Source: Galeopsis tetrahit (Eukaryota > Streptophyta > Magnoliopsida > Lamiales > Lamiaceae). From it: a stretch of DNA of 64,000 nt. The DNA lies in contig OY776120.1 of assembly GCA_963675135.1 (NCBI GenBank), positions 19,496,001 through 19,560,000 on the forward strand, written 5' to 3'. Every line of letters begins with the position of its first letter. Within the stretch, counting starts at the first letter, position 1. Under the pieces are notes generated by a model. That model was given only the letters and a program-made list of their open reading frames with translations. It made no database searches and was not told the origin of the DNA. This document shows, piece by piece, positions 1-12,057 of the stretch. A program made the position numbers and the translations under genes.

Positions 1-637
1 TACTGCTAAGACTACTGATCATAAAGCATTCACAAGCAATCTAAGTCTACAGAGCACAAGAAGAACTCACAGAGTTGAAGGAGATTAAAGAAGACAAGAG
101 CCACTGAATTGAAGAGAAGAATCAAAGGCTATTCAAAGAGAAGTTTTACTTTTCAAGTTTAAGTTTGTATTTTGTAAAACAAGTGTGCTAGTTACTTGTA
201 GAATTACTAGTAGATCGAAGATATACCTGGAGGTATAATCGATAAGATCACAGTCTTAATCTTGGGACTTTAAGCCACAAGAAACTCAAGAAGGAAGAGT
301 TAATAAAACTTCACAATTGGAGTTGTGAGAGTGGATGTAGACATTTGTCGAACCACTATAAAATTTTGTGTTCTTTACTTTTATGTTTATATTTGTTTAA
401 ACAAGAACATTAGAATTTACAAAGATAAAGATCTAAAGAAAAGTTGAGTATAAACTAGTAAGGCCCATATTGTTCTGAAAGTACTGATCTGAGCTAAGTA
501 AGCACAGTACAGTACATACGAAGACTAAATTCCGCATTGCATATTCTGATATTTTGAAAGAATTTTAAAAGTCTATTCACCCCTCCCCTCTAGACTTTTA
601 CTAGCTTAATCAATCTTAACTCAACTTGGGACCAACA
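1..637 (+). mobile_element. 3' part of a Sirevirus-type Ty1/copia LTR (truncated by window start)
   Basis: The segment ends in GGGACCAACA, the usual 3' end of Sirevirus-class LTRs, after a pyrimidine-rich block (about 577-600) with the TTCACCCCTCCCCTCTAGA-type sequence seen in this group. A GTGGATGTAG...GAACCACTATAAA block at about 332-364 also occurs on the minus strand of the complete copia LTR further right (about 49340-49380), which supports a shared lineage, although the rest does not align closely. No primer-binding site follows 637, so this is probably a solo LTR or the downstream LTR of an element lying to the left. The 84 bases between 637 and the next element show nothing recognisable. 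Confidence 0.65.
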
Positions 638-721
638 GAAAGTAATTGCGGGACGAAGGGAATAGCATTTTTAGTTTATTAATGAAAAAAACATTTTTTT
701 TTACTATTGCTGAACACGCTT

Positions 722-750
722 TCTAACGACCCCAAATGCTAAAAGGGATA

Positions 751-790
<40 letters not shown>

Positions 791-3203
791 AAAATATGGA
801 GTTAGGGGGCATTACTACGCTTGAAAATAACATAATAATTTAAATGATGCAACCATCCAAATCAAGGTGATCATCACCAAACCCTTAAAATATTTTTGAA
901 GTGACAACAACGGAAGTAAACTAGTAAGTAAGGTCCTTAAGAATTTGTCATACAATAAAATACTACAATTTCAAATAGTTAACCAAAATAGAATTTCAAG
1001 TTTCAAAAGACGTGAATCAAAGGGTTGCACTTTCGAGATCGAGCGCTCACATCCACCTTAAATCCTCCCGAACATTCCCACCTGAAAGTGGAAGGGGTGA
1101 GCATTCAAAAAAAAATACTCAGTGGGTTCACTCAAACACCCACTCGAATATCATACAATCTACCGTTATAAAGGTCAACCGTGAGTATCAATGTATATAA
1201 TAAACATAAATTTGAGATTCATTATTCTCAATTATAGCATTAAAGTCACATAGCGACAACTCAAATTACATCCTTCAAATATCATCAATCATATGACAAC
1301 CATGCAACACGTTCAACATCATGTTTTATATTAATAAATAGTGATAATTATAATATAATACATGTAAGAGCACATCAATCTTGTTGGGGCACGCTTTACC
1401 CGCTCGAGCATCTTGTTCGGGAGCTACCCGAAGGTGATCTTTCGATCAAATCTTGTACGGTGTTACCCGTGATCTTATCATAACTAGTACGATTATTATC
1501 TGTATACCATACATCTTGCACGGTCTTGAACGTATATCATATATCTTCACGTTTGAAACGTGCATGTATGAAAACATTCATGTAGCATACTTCTTCACAT
1601 ATGGACATGCATAATCATAAGCATTTATGTATCTATAGAACATACTTAACACAAGTGATCATGCATAATCTCACGTATTCATAAATCATATATTCCACAC
1701 TTGACCATGAATATATTTATACACAAACTCACATAGGATAATTAAAATAATAAATCACACGATATTAAAGTAGGCATTGTAAAAGTCAACGAGATTTACC
1801 CCACCTATTAGTTTGGAAAGTTATGCGGTATCCTCCCCTCTTAGTTCCAAGTCCTTTCCCAATTCTCGTACTTTAAATCCTACAATAATATTTATACCAC
1901 TTAGTTCATAATTATTTTCTAACTTAGTGTATGTGGTTGTGATAGTGTACTTAAAAGAAGTGAAAATGTTGGCCAAACATAGAAATGAAAGGATTTAGAA
2001 AAAAATGCATATTTGTAAAAGTTTAGGGACTGAATCGACAGATTTAAATAATCTGACAGTTCAATATTTTTACACAAAACAGTAGGTCTCGAAATTTGGG
2101 GTTAAATGCAACTGGTTTCGTTCAAAACGGATGAAAAATGAACATTTTACTTGCATTTGAAGTTCTACGGGCATCTTTGCAATTTTGAAAATATTTGTGA
2201 CTTTTTCGTAAACAAAAACAGTGCATTTTCGTAAATAACAATAGTGCATTTACCAGCTGGAAATATATTTGACTTGGGCCAAGAATGAAAATCTGAAAAA
2301 TAAAATTTTGACCCCAAGATACAAATTTATCTACAAAACACAACTCATAACTTTATACCTTAATATATTCAACCTCACAACTTATACCTCCACCACCTAC
2401 CGAAAAAATCTCCGGCAAGGTGGTCCACCAACAAAACAGGCGGCACACCGACGGAGAGTCGCCGGAAAATGGGAGAGAGAGAGAGTATGAAAGTGAGAGA
2501 AAAAATAAAATAGATCTAAAAGTTTTCAAACACTTTGACTAGACATAACTGGAGTTTTATAACTTTGATTTAAAAAATAAATATGTTCTGGAAAGCTTAT
2601 GAAAACAGCTTTCAAACAAGACCAAAAACACAAAAATCAGACTTTTGTATGAAAAATTATGGACTGAGGAACATGTTCCGACTATAAGGGTTTTAACCCA
2701 TCTTTGACCAGCCATAACTGGAGATCTAAAACCCCGATCGAGAATCGGAAAAGTGTTCCAGAAAGCTCTCGACTAGATATTTCCAACGGTACAAGCTGAT
2801 CAATGATCGGACGTTGGAAAGTTGGCCGAAACTTAGCTGGAAGCTGAAGTGTGTGTGTGTGAAGTGAGATTCTTACCCTAATGCTCAGTGCCAAAATTGT
2901 GCAGAAAAGGTGACTATTTATATTGTGCAAATGTCTTAGGGTTTCCTTCTAGTGGTCCATAAGAATGGGTCTTGTCCTAATATTATTTTAAAACAACTTA
3001 TTCTATCAAGTCCACCATTTATGAATAAAATCACTAATCGTATATTATCCACCAACATTAATCTTACTACCATTAGAAAATAAATAATTTAATAGGGTGA
3101 ATAACATTTAATATTATGTAAATTTCACATAATTATGATAAATATCATAATTTCATATAAACAAATATAAGGGTTCAATTCATGAGATTTTTTGGTTCTT
3201 ACA
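722..3203. mobile_element. Solo LTR (long form) of the family that makes the 30-64 kb array
   Basis: This 2.48-kb segment aligns end to end with the long LTR at 30121-32659. It begins TCTAACGACC (other copies begin TGTAACGACC or TATAACGACC, so the usual TG is mutated) and ends TTCTTACA. The 5 bases before it (717-721) and after it (3204-3208) are both CGCTT, a TSD of the length made by LTR-retrotransposon integrase. There is no internal coding sequence, primer-binding site or polypurine tract. The ends are imperfectly inverted (TAACGACCCC against GTAAGAACCC), as in many Ty3/gypsy LTRs. A TATAAATA box on the minus strand (2915-2922) suggests minus-strand orientation. Ty3/gypsy assignment is inference; solo-LTR status is well supported. 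Confidence 0.8.
754..787. repeat. (TA)n microsatellite inside the solo LTR
   Basis: About 17 uninterrupted TA dinucleotides. The equivalent position in the other LTR copies is a short A/T-rich run, so this expansion is private to this copy. Confidence 0.9.
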
Positions 3204-3243
3204 CGCTTTCTCCTTTGAAATATAAGGAAAGAAATAAAAATTA

Positions 3244-3535
3244 CTCGCTCCGTCCCATTATTAATGGAACATTTATTGTTTGCACGAGTTTTAATGTAGA
3301 ATTGTTTATTAGTATTAAAGGTGATAAAGTTGACTTTTAGGAGAGATATTATAGACATTTCAACTTTATTGGAGAGAGAATATTTTGTTTATATGTAAAA
3401 AGTAATGGCATGGAGTGTAAATAAGTAGATGTCAAGGGAGATTTTTAAAGGAGAGTTGAGTAGATGGTAAATGTTCCAATAATAATGAGACAAGGGTTTT
3501 TGACAAATGTTCCATTAATAATGAGACGGAGGGAG
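3244..3535. mobile_element. Stowaway-type MITE (Tc1/mariner), TA target duplication
   Basis: A 292-bp element flanked by TA on both sides (3242-3243 and 3536-3537). Its ends are inverted: CTCGCTCCGTCCCATTATTA on the left and the complement of CTCCCTCCGTCTCATTATTA on the right, the well-known Stowaway terminus. No coding capacity. A second internal copy of the terminal motif (about 3473-3496) suggests a small internal duplication. Confidence 0.9.
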
Positions 3536-4059
3536 TAATAAACATTAGGGTTTTAGTCTTTTTGAAAAAAAAAACTAGGGTTTTGAGAAAAAACCCTCAT
3601 TTGCGGCGCACTCATCTAGCCCCCTCCTCCAGCCGCCACCAGTCGCACCGCGCTGCGCGCCAAGCCCTCGATAACTTCTTTTCTTTATTTTTAAAAAAAA
3701 TCTCCTCTTTTTTTTTTTTTTGTATTTTTTATTTTCTGTTCTATTTTTAATTTTCGTTAAGTTTTTTATATTTTCTATTTAGTTTTTTTTTAAAAAAAAT
3801 TGTTATGTTTTTTTTAAATTTATATTTTATTTATTTATTTTTATTCTGTTTTTTTGTTTCTTTTCTTCTTGTTAAGTTGTTTGGTTTATGAATGTAGTAT
3901 ATGTTAGTTTTTTGGTATATTATAACTTTATGCATACTTGGGATTTCTTTCTGTAGTTCAAAATTCACTTCTTTATGGATTATTGGAATTTTTGTAACTT
4001 TGGTAAAAAAAATAAAATTAGAATTTCAAAATGGAAGCCTACGATCAAAGTCAAAGTGA
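3536..4059. other. T-rich low-complexity stretch upstream of the hAT gene
   Basis: A short GC-rich patch (3600-3670) is followed by about 350 bp dominated by T runs. No convincing coding sequence or element boundary is visible. It may be the non-coding 5' region of the hAT element that follows. Confidence 0.4.
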
Positions 4060-6519
4060 AAGTAGTAGTTTTGCTAGCTACTAGCAACTTATTAAAAGAT
4101 TTGGGATGTAAATATTTCACAATGGTTGCATCGTCCAACAAAAACGATTTGAAGTGCAACTCTTGAACAAAGATTTATAAATGTGGTATATGTTGAGCAT
4201 ATCAGCATCTAGCGGGAGGCTTTCGAAATGCATCAGCTTGCAAGAATGTCCCTCCTCATGTTCGAGAATAAATTACAATTTTCATGGATAGTAAGAAGCG
4301 AGAAAAGATCGAACAAGTAAAAAACATATTGGAAGAGAATGTTTTTTCTCTTGACGACAATGAAGATCAAGATCAAGTTGGCCCTACATCAAAGTCCTCA
4401 AACCACTCTCAAAATAAGAGGCAACGCCAGGGTACGATGGATAAATACATACATAAAATGGCTAAAAATAAAGCAACAGAGAGGTAAAAAACAATCAACG
4501 AGGCCTACAAAAATGAAATGAGGGAGAAAATTGTGTTGAGTATAGCTAGGTGGTTATATAATGTAGCAATCCCATTAAATGCCATCACTAATCCGAGTTT
4601 CACGGAGATGTTGCGTGATGCTACTGCATATGGAACGGGTTTTAAGCCACCTCTTACCATGAGATCTGGGTTCCATGTTTAAGTAAGATTGTGAAAGAGG
4701 TTGAGGATGACTACGTGAGTGTTTGTCTTAGTGAATGACCAAAATATGGTTGTAGCTCGATGGTTGATGGTTGGACCACAAAAGGCAAAGGACATTAATC
4801 AACTTCTTAGTGAATTCTCTTAGAGGATCAATATTTATTGAAAGTGTTGATGCCTCAGACTATTCAAAGACGGGGACAACTATGTGTGATTTACTCGATA
4901 ACTCTGTAGAGCGTGTGGGAGAGGAGAATGTTGTACAAATCATAATTGATAATGCTAACAACATGAAGCTTGGGGGTAAGTAAGCTATGAACAATCAATT
5001 TTTTAATTGCATTTTCTTATTTGATTTATATCTTATGAACTTACTGATTTTTAAACTTGTTTACTACTTAGGAAAAATGTTGGAAGCAAAGAGGCCACAC
5101 TTGTACTGGACTCTGTGCACTGCTCATTTCATCGACTTGATGTTGGAAGATATTGGGAAGATTCTCGAATTCAAGTTGACGTTGAAGAAAGAAATGTGTG
5201 TGATTGCATACATCTATGTTCGTCCTGGAGTCGTGAATATGATGAGGCAATTCATGGGACTTATGGAGCTTTGTCGAGCTGGTGTTACACGGTTTGTTAC
5301 CGCCTTTCTCACACTTCAGAGAATGATGAGGTTGAAGAATGAATTGAGGAAGATATCCACTTCTGATGAATGGACACAATCAAATGGTCTAAGGAGAATG
5401 AGGAAATGAAGGTGGTTAAAGTTATCTTGAATCCTAAGTTTTGGGTCAAGTGTGTTATACATCTTGAAGACATATGACCCTTTAGTTCGTGTCTTGAGGT
5501 TGGTTGCTGGTGAGAAGAAGTCTACAATGGGATATATCTACGAGGCTATGGATCGGCAGAAAGAGGCTATCATGAAATCTTTTGATGGAAATGAAGAGAA
5601 GTACAATGATGTATTTGAGATTATAGACATGAGATGGGAATGTCAACTTCACCAACCTTTGCATGCTGCGGGGCACTACTTGGATATTTCTGAGTTATTT
5701 TATGCAAATAATGGAGTGGTAGTGGAAGAAGTGAATAACAACTTTCTTCAAACCATTGAAAGATTGATTGTAGACCCTAGGGTTCATGATAAAATATCCG
5801 TTGAACTAGATGTCTACTAAAAAGTTAAAGGCGGTTTTGAAATTAATATGGCAAAGAGACAAAGATCAATGTTGGCTCCAATGGAAACCATTTGGTACCT
5901 CTACTTAGAACTTGCAGAGGTTTGTTATTAAGGTATTGAGCCTCACGTGTAGCTCTACATGTTGTGAGCGAAATTGGAGCATCTTTGAGAATGTAAATGA
6001 CTAAGTGTGAAACTATGAACCAATATTGGAGCATTTGTACTTTTTGTTTTTTAAAAAATTGACAATTTGAATTTGTAGGTACATGTCAAAAGAAGAAATA
6101 GGCTACTACAACAACACATAAACGATTTGGTATTTGTGAAATACAATAGTTCATTGAAGTGTGGTTATGATTCACGTGATCTAGTCGAGCCCATTTCTTT
6201 GAAAGAAATTGATGAATGTAATGAATGGTTGGGTGATAGATCGGATGGAGAAGATGAAGACTTGGTATTTGAAGGTGATGATTTGACATGGAATATGGTT
6301 GGTGATTCTCTTGGAGTTGATGATCCCATATATAAAACTAGAGGAAAGGGATCATGGAGTGCATGTGGTAGTTCAAGTGCTAGGCCACCTAAAGGTAAGA
6401 GCAAGCAAGTTGACAAGGGCAAACAAGTGGACAAGGGCAGGGGGAAGGGTATAAAACACACATCTAGAAGACTTATAGATGAAGAGAAAGAAATTCAATT
6501 TGAGGAAGAGCAAGAATAG
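4060..6519 (+). pseudogene. hAT-superfamily transposase pseudogene (BED finger, DUF659, hAT dimerisation domain)
   Basis: Reading across frames gives a plant hAT transposase in the right order. An N-terminal BED zinc-finger remnant (about 4100-4270) includes the HLAGGFRNASACK motif. A basic linker follows (4284-4487), then a DUF659-like block (4500-4980) and a middle catalytic region (5070-5820). The C-terminal dimerisation motif VLSLTCSSTCCERNWSIFEN lies at about 5930-5995. An acidic tail ends at 6519. The gene carries several in-frame stops (for example within the BED finger near 4163) and frameshifts, so it cannot encode a full protein. A 60-bp gap between coding blocks at 4984-5070 may be a retained intron. 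Such transposases cut and paste DNA in the nucleus; this copy is dead. Confidence 0.85.
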
Positions 6520-6602
6520 TACATTGATGATGATGATCAATTTGATGAGGAGAGGGGGAGGGCTTTGATTTTGATAAGAAAGATCGAATAGCTATCTTTC
6601 AG

Positions 6603-6661
6603 TCGGTTCCGGTTTCAAACCATGAACCGGTAGTTCGAACCGTCGGGCTTGAACCGGTTGG
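6603..6661. repeat. Clustered GGTTCGAACCGG-type motifs, probable hAT subterminal region
   Basis: Four variants of GGTTC/GAACCG lie within 60 bp just after the hAT transposase frame. hAT elements often carry short repeated transposase-binding motifs near their ends, so this is a plausible subterminal region. I could not identify the terminal inverted repeat or the 8-bp TSD. Confidence 0.4.
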
Positions 6662-7602
6662 GAAACTCTACTTTAGACTTTTTAGCATTAATTTCATGTT
6701 TGCATTATGTGTTAATGTTTATTTATAGCATTTTGTATATTTATGTGGTAGAATATGTGTGAAATGTATTTGTAGGATCATAAATTAGTGTTCAGAAATT
6801 CCTTAACTGACCCATTAATGTAGTAGGGTAAGTAATGGTCGATCGAATGAGGAACAGTGTAATTTAATTGAAATAATTTGTGTTATGAAAGCAATAAAAT
6901 GGGGGGAGTTTGGTTGGTGAATGTTTAACTATTACTCCTATAAAGAAAGAAAAATAATAAAGTGCGATGAAAAATAAATAAAAATTAAATATTAAGAACG
7001 ATATAGCCCTCAAATAACTTCCCCTTAATTAATTTTACCAATTTAATTAACGAATTCGATAATTTTAATCTAATCTCGAATCTTATCCCTAAACCAGTGG
7101 TACGACCAAACTAGTTCGAATTGTTTCTTATGTTTAATTATTTAGAAAGTACAACCCCCAATTAATCTATTCCTACGAATAACCCTAAAACATGTATTTA
7201 AGGTTCAACTCGGGGAACGCATTCAAGAACAAAAAAATAGGATAAACTAAACTATGAATACGAGACACTCGTTTCATACAACCTAGACGTTATTATTTCC
7301 TAAGGTGTTCTGCCTTATTTACTATTTCCACAATATTATAAGGGTTAGTTGCAAAAAAAATACAAACCTTTGATTCAGTTGCAATTTAATATAAACCTTT
7401 GAAGTATTTCAATTTAACCAACTTTAACATATTTTGCAAATTAGACTTCCGGGAAGCACCCATGTGCCCGAATTTGACGTGGCAATCCTATGTCGCTTTC
7501 TGTGGACAAAACGACGTCGTTTTATAAAAAAAAAAAAACTTAATATAATCAATAATAATCCATGTAATGCGAATTTTAAAAAAACTAAATAAACAATTAA
7601 AA
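6662..7602. other. Unassigned A+T-rich sequence
   Basis: No supported gene. A stretch at about 6820-6890 (GTAAGTAATGGTCGATCGAATGAGG) is laid out like the end of the gypsy-like solo LTR at 12355 and may be a remnant of a related LTR. At 7430-7530 there is a dinucleotide-biased patch with GACGTGGCAAT and AAACGACGTCGTTT, wording often seen in non-autonomous plant DNA elements, but no matching second end was found. Confidence 0.3.
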
Positions 7603-7622
7603 TTGTAAATCCTAAAATAAGA
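7603..7622. repeat. Left copy of the 20-bp LINE target-site duplication
   Basis: TTGTAAATCCTAAAATAAGA is identical to 14756-14775. A variable-length duplication of this size is typical of target-primed reverse transcription by L1 elements. Confidence 0.9.
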
Positions 7623-7789
7623 TGAAAATCAAATCTTATATAAATGATAAAACTAAAGTCAAATGAGCACAACTCGTTCATGAGACCGGAGCCCCATTAA
7701 AAACCTTGCTATGGAAAACCCTCTTTAGGGATAAAACCATAGTCAAGGAAAAGGGAACCCCTCTAAATACATGATTATGAAAATCTATA

Positions 7790-10700
7790 GAATTTCGTGT
7801 TCAAATCCTTTAACAAAAAGGACCATAATTGTTCTAGCGGATTGTACCACAATATAAACTCCTCTGTTGCCATCTCCGCCAATTTATCCGCTCAGGCATT
7901 ACCTTCCCTTAGAATGTGGGTTGTTCGAAGATTCATATTAATTAAATTGGCTTATACATGTTGCCATAGTGGCATAGCTCTCCATGAAACTTCATGTTTC
8001 CCTTCACTTAGTATTGCTACCACATATGCCGAGCCCGATTCCAGCCAAATATCCATCCATCCTTGCTCATAGGCCATTTTTATTGCATGTAAAGTTGTGA
8101 GCAACTCAGCTTCAAATGCGAAACCCCGACCGTGCTGCATTGCAAATCCACCGAGAAATCTGTAGTTGTTGTCTCAGAAAAAATACCAGAGCCTGCGATC
8201 TGTCCTGGAGCTCCTGCAGTTGTGACGTCGGTGTTAATTTTTATCATGCTAGGGGGCGGGCAGGTCCAGCATACTGAGCGCACCAGTGGTGCCTTCCTAG
8301 GATTCCCGACTAGCCGGAATGCCTTGATAATCCCAAGATCGAACTGAGAATTAAACATATGCCCCAACATATCTCCATTCACCTCTTGTAGCAATGCCCA
8401 AACTGAAGTGCGCATACCCTCCAGTGAATAGATTGCTCCGTCGAACATGGCAGCATTCCGTGCGTGCTAGATCTGCAAAACCAAGGTGATCAGTGCTAGT
8501 CTCCACAATGCCTCAACTTGGGGGCTGAATTTTAGTTCCAAAGCTTGCAGCACCCACCCTAAAAAACCAGCATCCATTCTAATACGAGTTTGGAACAATT
8601 ACATGATTTTGTTCAATGTAAGTCGGAAGAAGATGCATTCACTGAATAAATGATCCATTCCCTCTTCTTGGCAGCAACACATCACACATATACTTGGCCC
8701 TGAGAATCCCAGTAAATGTAGACGATCCCATGTCGGCAACTTCCTGTGAATTCCTCTCCAAATCACGGTAGAGCGCCGAGGTGGAATGAAAATGTCCCAT
8801 ATCCAGTCTCCCCAATTAACACATGGATAATGCGGATGAATTTGGTCATACGCGATGCTAGCCGTTATCTTACCATTTATTGAAGACAGCCAAATCCGAA
8901 CGTCTGTCCCTGTTGTTTTGAAATTCTGTACAAAATTCTCCTCCAAGGTCCATATACCATTTTCTAGATATGTTGTGATTGTAAAATTGAAATGGTTGCG
9001 AATGTAGTGAGGCATATGAATTCGATCAGCTACTACATAACCCAACCAATTGTTTATCCAAAATCGTACCGTAGTCTCCGACCCTGGCACCCATTGAGCT
9101 TTCCTATCAATTTCCAATGAGTGGGGATGGAGCCCTCTCCATAGAGATGATGCCACAACTGTCGAACGCAGTCCCCCCAATGGCAGAAAACGCTGTCTTA
9201 GAAACAGCATAGGGGGGGGGGGTTCGATTATGTCATGATGCCCCAGGCTAACTTACGCAGGTACGCTGCATTTGCACATACTATGGATCGCACTCATAGA
9301 CCACCATCCCGTCCTGGTGAGATCAATTTCGCCCACGCTACTGTACAAGAGCCCTTGCGATCTGTCTCACCAGTCCATATGAAATTCCGCATAATTTTCT
9401 CAACATGGTTCAATAAAGCACACGGCCATTTATACACCATCATTGTGTGAACCATAGAAGACGTAATGACATGATTAACTAGGCACACACGACCGGCCAG
9501 CGAAAGGGATTTCCCCTTCCAACTTGAAAATTTGTTGAGTATCTTAGCGGCAATCGGTTTCAGATGTGATGCCCGAGGCACTCCTCTGAAAAGAGCCGCA
9601 CCCAAATACACAAATGGGAGGGAGCCCGAGCTCATGCCCAGAATATAATGCAAATATCTCTTGTTGTTATAGCTCACATATTTGCCAAAGTAGACACACG
9701 ATTTTTGGGGATTGAATTTCTGACCCGAGAGATTCCCATACTCCTCCAAAATATCTCGAACCGCTTGAATGCTTCAACGGCTTGCCCGGCAAAAAATGAG
9801 GACGTCATCGACATATAAGAGAGATATTGGACATGACAGTCCTCGATGAATAAATGCCGACTCCAGCTTGCCTTCACAAACTGCGATGTCCAGCAAACCC
9901 GAGAGCACCTCCCCGGCTAAACAAAATAACAGCGGGGATAACAAATCTCCTTGGCGAACCCCCTGAGAATAACTAAAATATTCGTGAGGCTGGCTGTTAA
10001 TCAGGACTGATAGCCTCGCCGACCTCAATATGCAATTTATAATTTGGCAAAATTCTTCACTAAATCCCAAACACTGCATTACTTTCCTAAACAAATCCCA
10101 TCGTACAGTATCGAAAGTCTTACGTATATCAATTTTCATGGCTAGGTTACCATGCACTTTTGTACGATCTAGAAAATTAACCCCTTCTGACGCTAAGGCT
10201 ACACCATGATGAATATTGCGACCTGGGATAAACCCAAACTGAAACGATGATAGAATTTCACCAAGTATCGGGCCCAACCTTGAGGCTATAATTTTCGATA
10301 TAGCTTTAAACAAAAAAATTCTCAGTACAATAGGCCTAAAATCTTCAATCTTGTCTGCGCCATTATGTTTGGGAATCAAAGTTACCCAATTTGAATTTAG
10401 GCCATTGGGTAAGAAGGCAAAGCGAAAAAAATATTGCGCCGCCCGAACGATATCCTCCGCAATTATATCCAAGGCTGCTTGAAAAAATAAACCCCAAAGC
10501 CATCCGGACCCGGCGCACTATCTGGAGATAAATCAAAGAAGGCTCGATGAATTTCTACTCTTGTCGGTAAGGTTGTGAGCGCGCTATTCTACTCCCGAGA
10601 GATTCTTGGCTGAATAATATCTGGCAGCTAGGACAGAGCATCTTCTTGATTGCTGGCATTAGTAATCGAGAACAAGTCCACATAAAATTCCAAAATGTGG

Positions 10701-11905
10701 CGTGCAATCTCATCCTGATTCGTGCATCAGTTGCCATTGATAACTAAGGCCTCTAAAGGCTTCTAGGCCTTTCTTAATTGATCAATGTGTGGAAGAATTT
10801 TGTATTTCGATCTCCATCCTTTAACCAAGTCACTCGGTTTTGTTGGGCCAGTAGGGTGTGTTGTTGTTGCAATGTTGTGTTCAGCTAGTGTTTAACGGCA
10901 ATTTCCAGTGAAGCTAGTGTGACTATGTAACCCGACACACTGATTTTACATTGGATTGCCAGAAGTTCCTCCTTTGCATCTGAATTTTTTTTATTAACAT
11001 TTCTAAATACCTCTTTGTTACATATCAGAAGATCCTCTTTAAGTCGTTGCATTTTCATTTTAACTAGTGAGATTGGGTCCGGCGCCGGTATGAAAGAAGA
11101 CCAAGAGTGGCAGATTTCAACCATACAACGTTTATCAAGAAACCACATCTTCTGAAAACGGAATGGTGGTCGCCTTAAGTTTACCCCCACTCTACAATCT
11201 AGGAGGATGGGGTGGTGATCCGAGAAGGCACGCGGCAATGTCGACATCACAAGTCACAACCGACGTCCAATGGGCTAGAAAGTCAGGCGAGACCAGCACC
11301 CTATCGATACGTGAAGCTGGCAAACTTCCATCCTTACGTCGAAGAGACCAGGTATAAGTGGGTCCGGAGATATCTAGGTCTAATAAATTAGCATTTACCA
11401 CAAAGTTGTGGAATTCGCGACAAGCCGAAGGGGGAGGCGCCGTCATGCCCACATGTTCATGAGCTCCCATTACTGAATTAAAATCCTCAATGAGACAAAG
11501 AGGCTGCAACTTCTAATTCTCCACATGGTGCCACAGAAGGCGACGAAGAGAGGGGTCGGAGGCAGCATGAACGAACCCAAAATAAAATTTCAAGGTGTTT
11601 ACCACTGTGCGAATTATCACAATATGTTCTGTAAATCCGCAAATTGTCGAGACATCATACCAAATAGGCTTGCAAAGCACCCAAATATTAGGGCGCATGT
11701 TAATGCGAGCATTTTCAGTCAAAAATCTTAAACTTATAGAATCCCAAAAAATATCTTTGATACTATGGAAACAGATTTTCGGTTCAATAAAAATAACCAA
11801 AAAATCTGGATTGTGGGTGTAACAATGATTTTTCAACAGCATTTGAGAATCGACATTCCTGAAACCCTGGATGTTCCAATGCAGTACAATCATTAGATGT
11901 CCCAA
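7790..11905 (-). pseudogene. LINE ORF2: endonuclease, reverse transcriptase, RNase H (broken)
   Basis: Translated fragments follow in order on the minus strand. The apurinic-type endonuclease is at 11905-10900, starting with LHWNIQGFRN and containing the AFSDHHPILL catalytic motif. The linker motif WLKDGDRNTKFFHT lies near 10790-10845. Reverse transcriptase is at 10472-9774 with the LYVDD active site at about 9803-9817, and its thumb and connection region at 9749-9294. The zf-RVT-like cysteine region is at 9210-8599. RNase H is at about 8290-7800 and ends in a THILREGN...ADKLAEM motif. The pieces lie in different frames with several stops, so the protein is not made. In a live element this protein nicks DNA and copies the LINE RNA into the genome. 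Confidence 0.88.
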
Positions 11906-12057
11906 AAATCACCGTGCTCAGGCGGTTATAAGTCTGGTTCTGAATCAGCGAAATTCGAAGTATCCACATCCCCCCAGCAACCAAGAGTTGCAAATGCCAT
12001 CCATCCGTATCTTGGGGAGGTAGATCCTGTCACTACTTTCAACTTTCGTGATCCCCT

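Noticed and set aside
722..3203. MULE or MITE, because the flanks share a 10-base ACACGCTTTC
   Set aside because: Comparison with other copies fixes the ends as T(G/C)TAAC...TTACA, leaving a 5-bp TSD; the extra matching bases belong to the element end or are coincidental.
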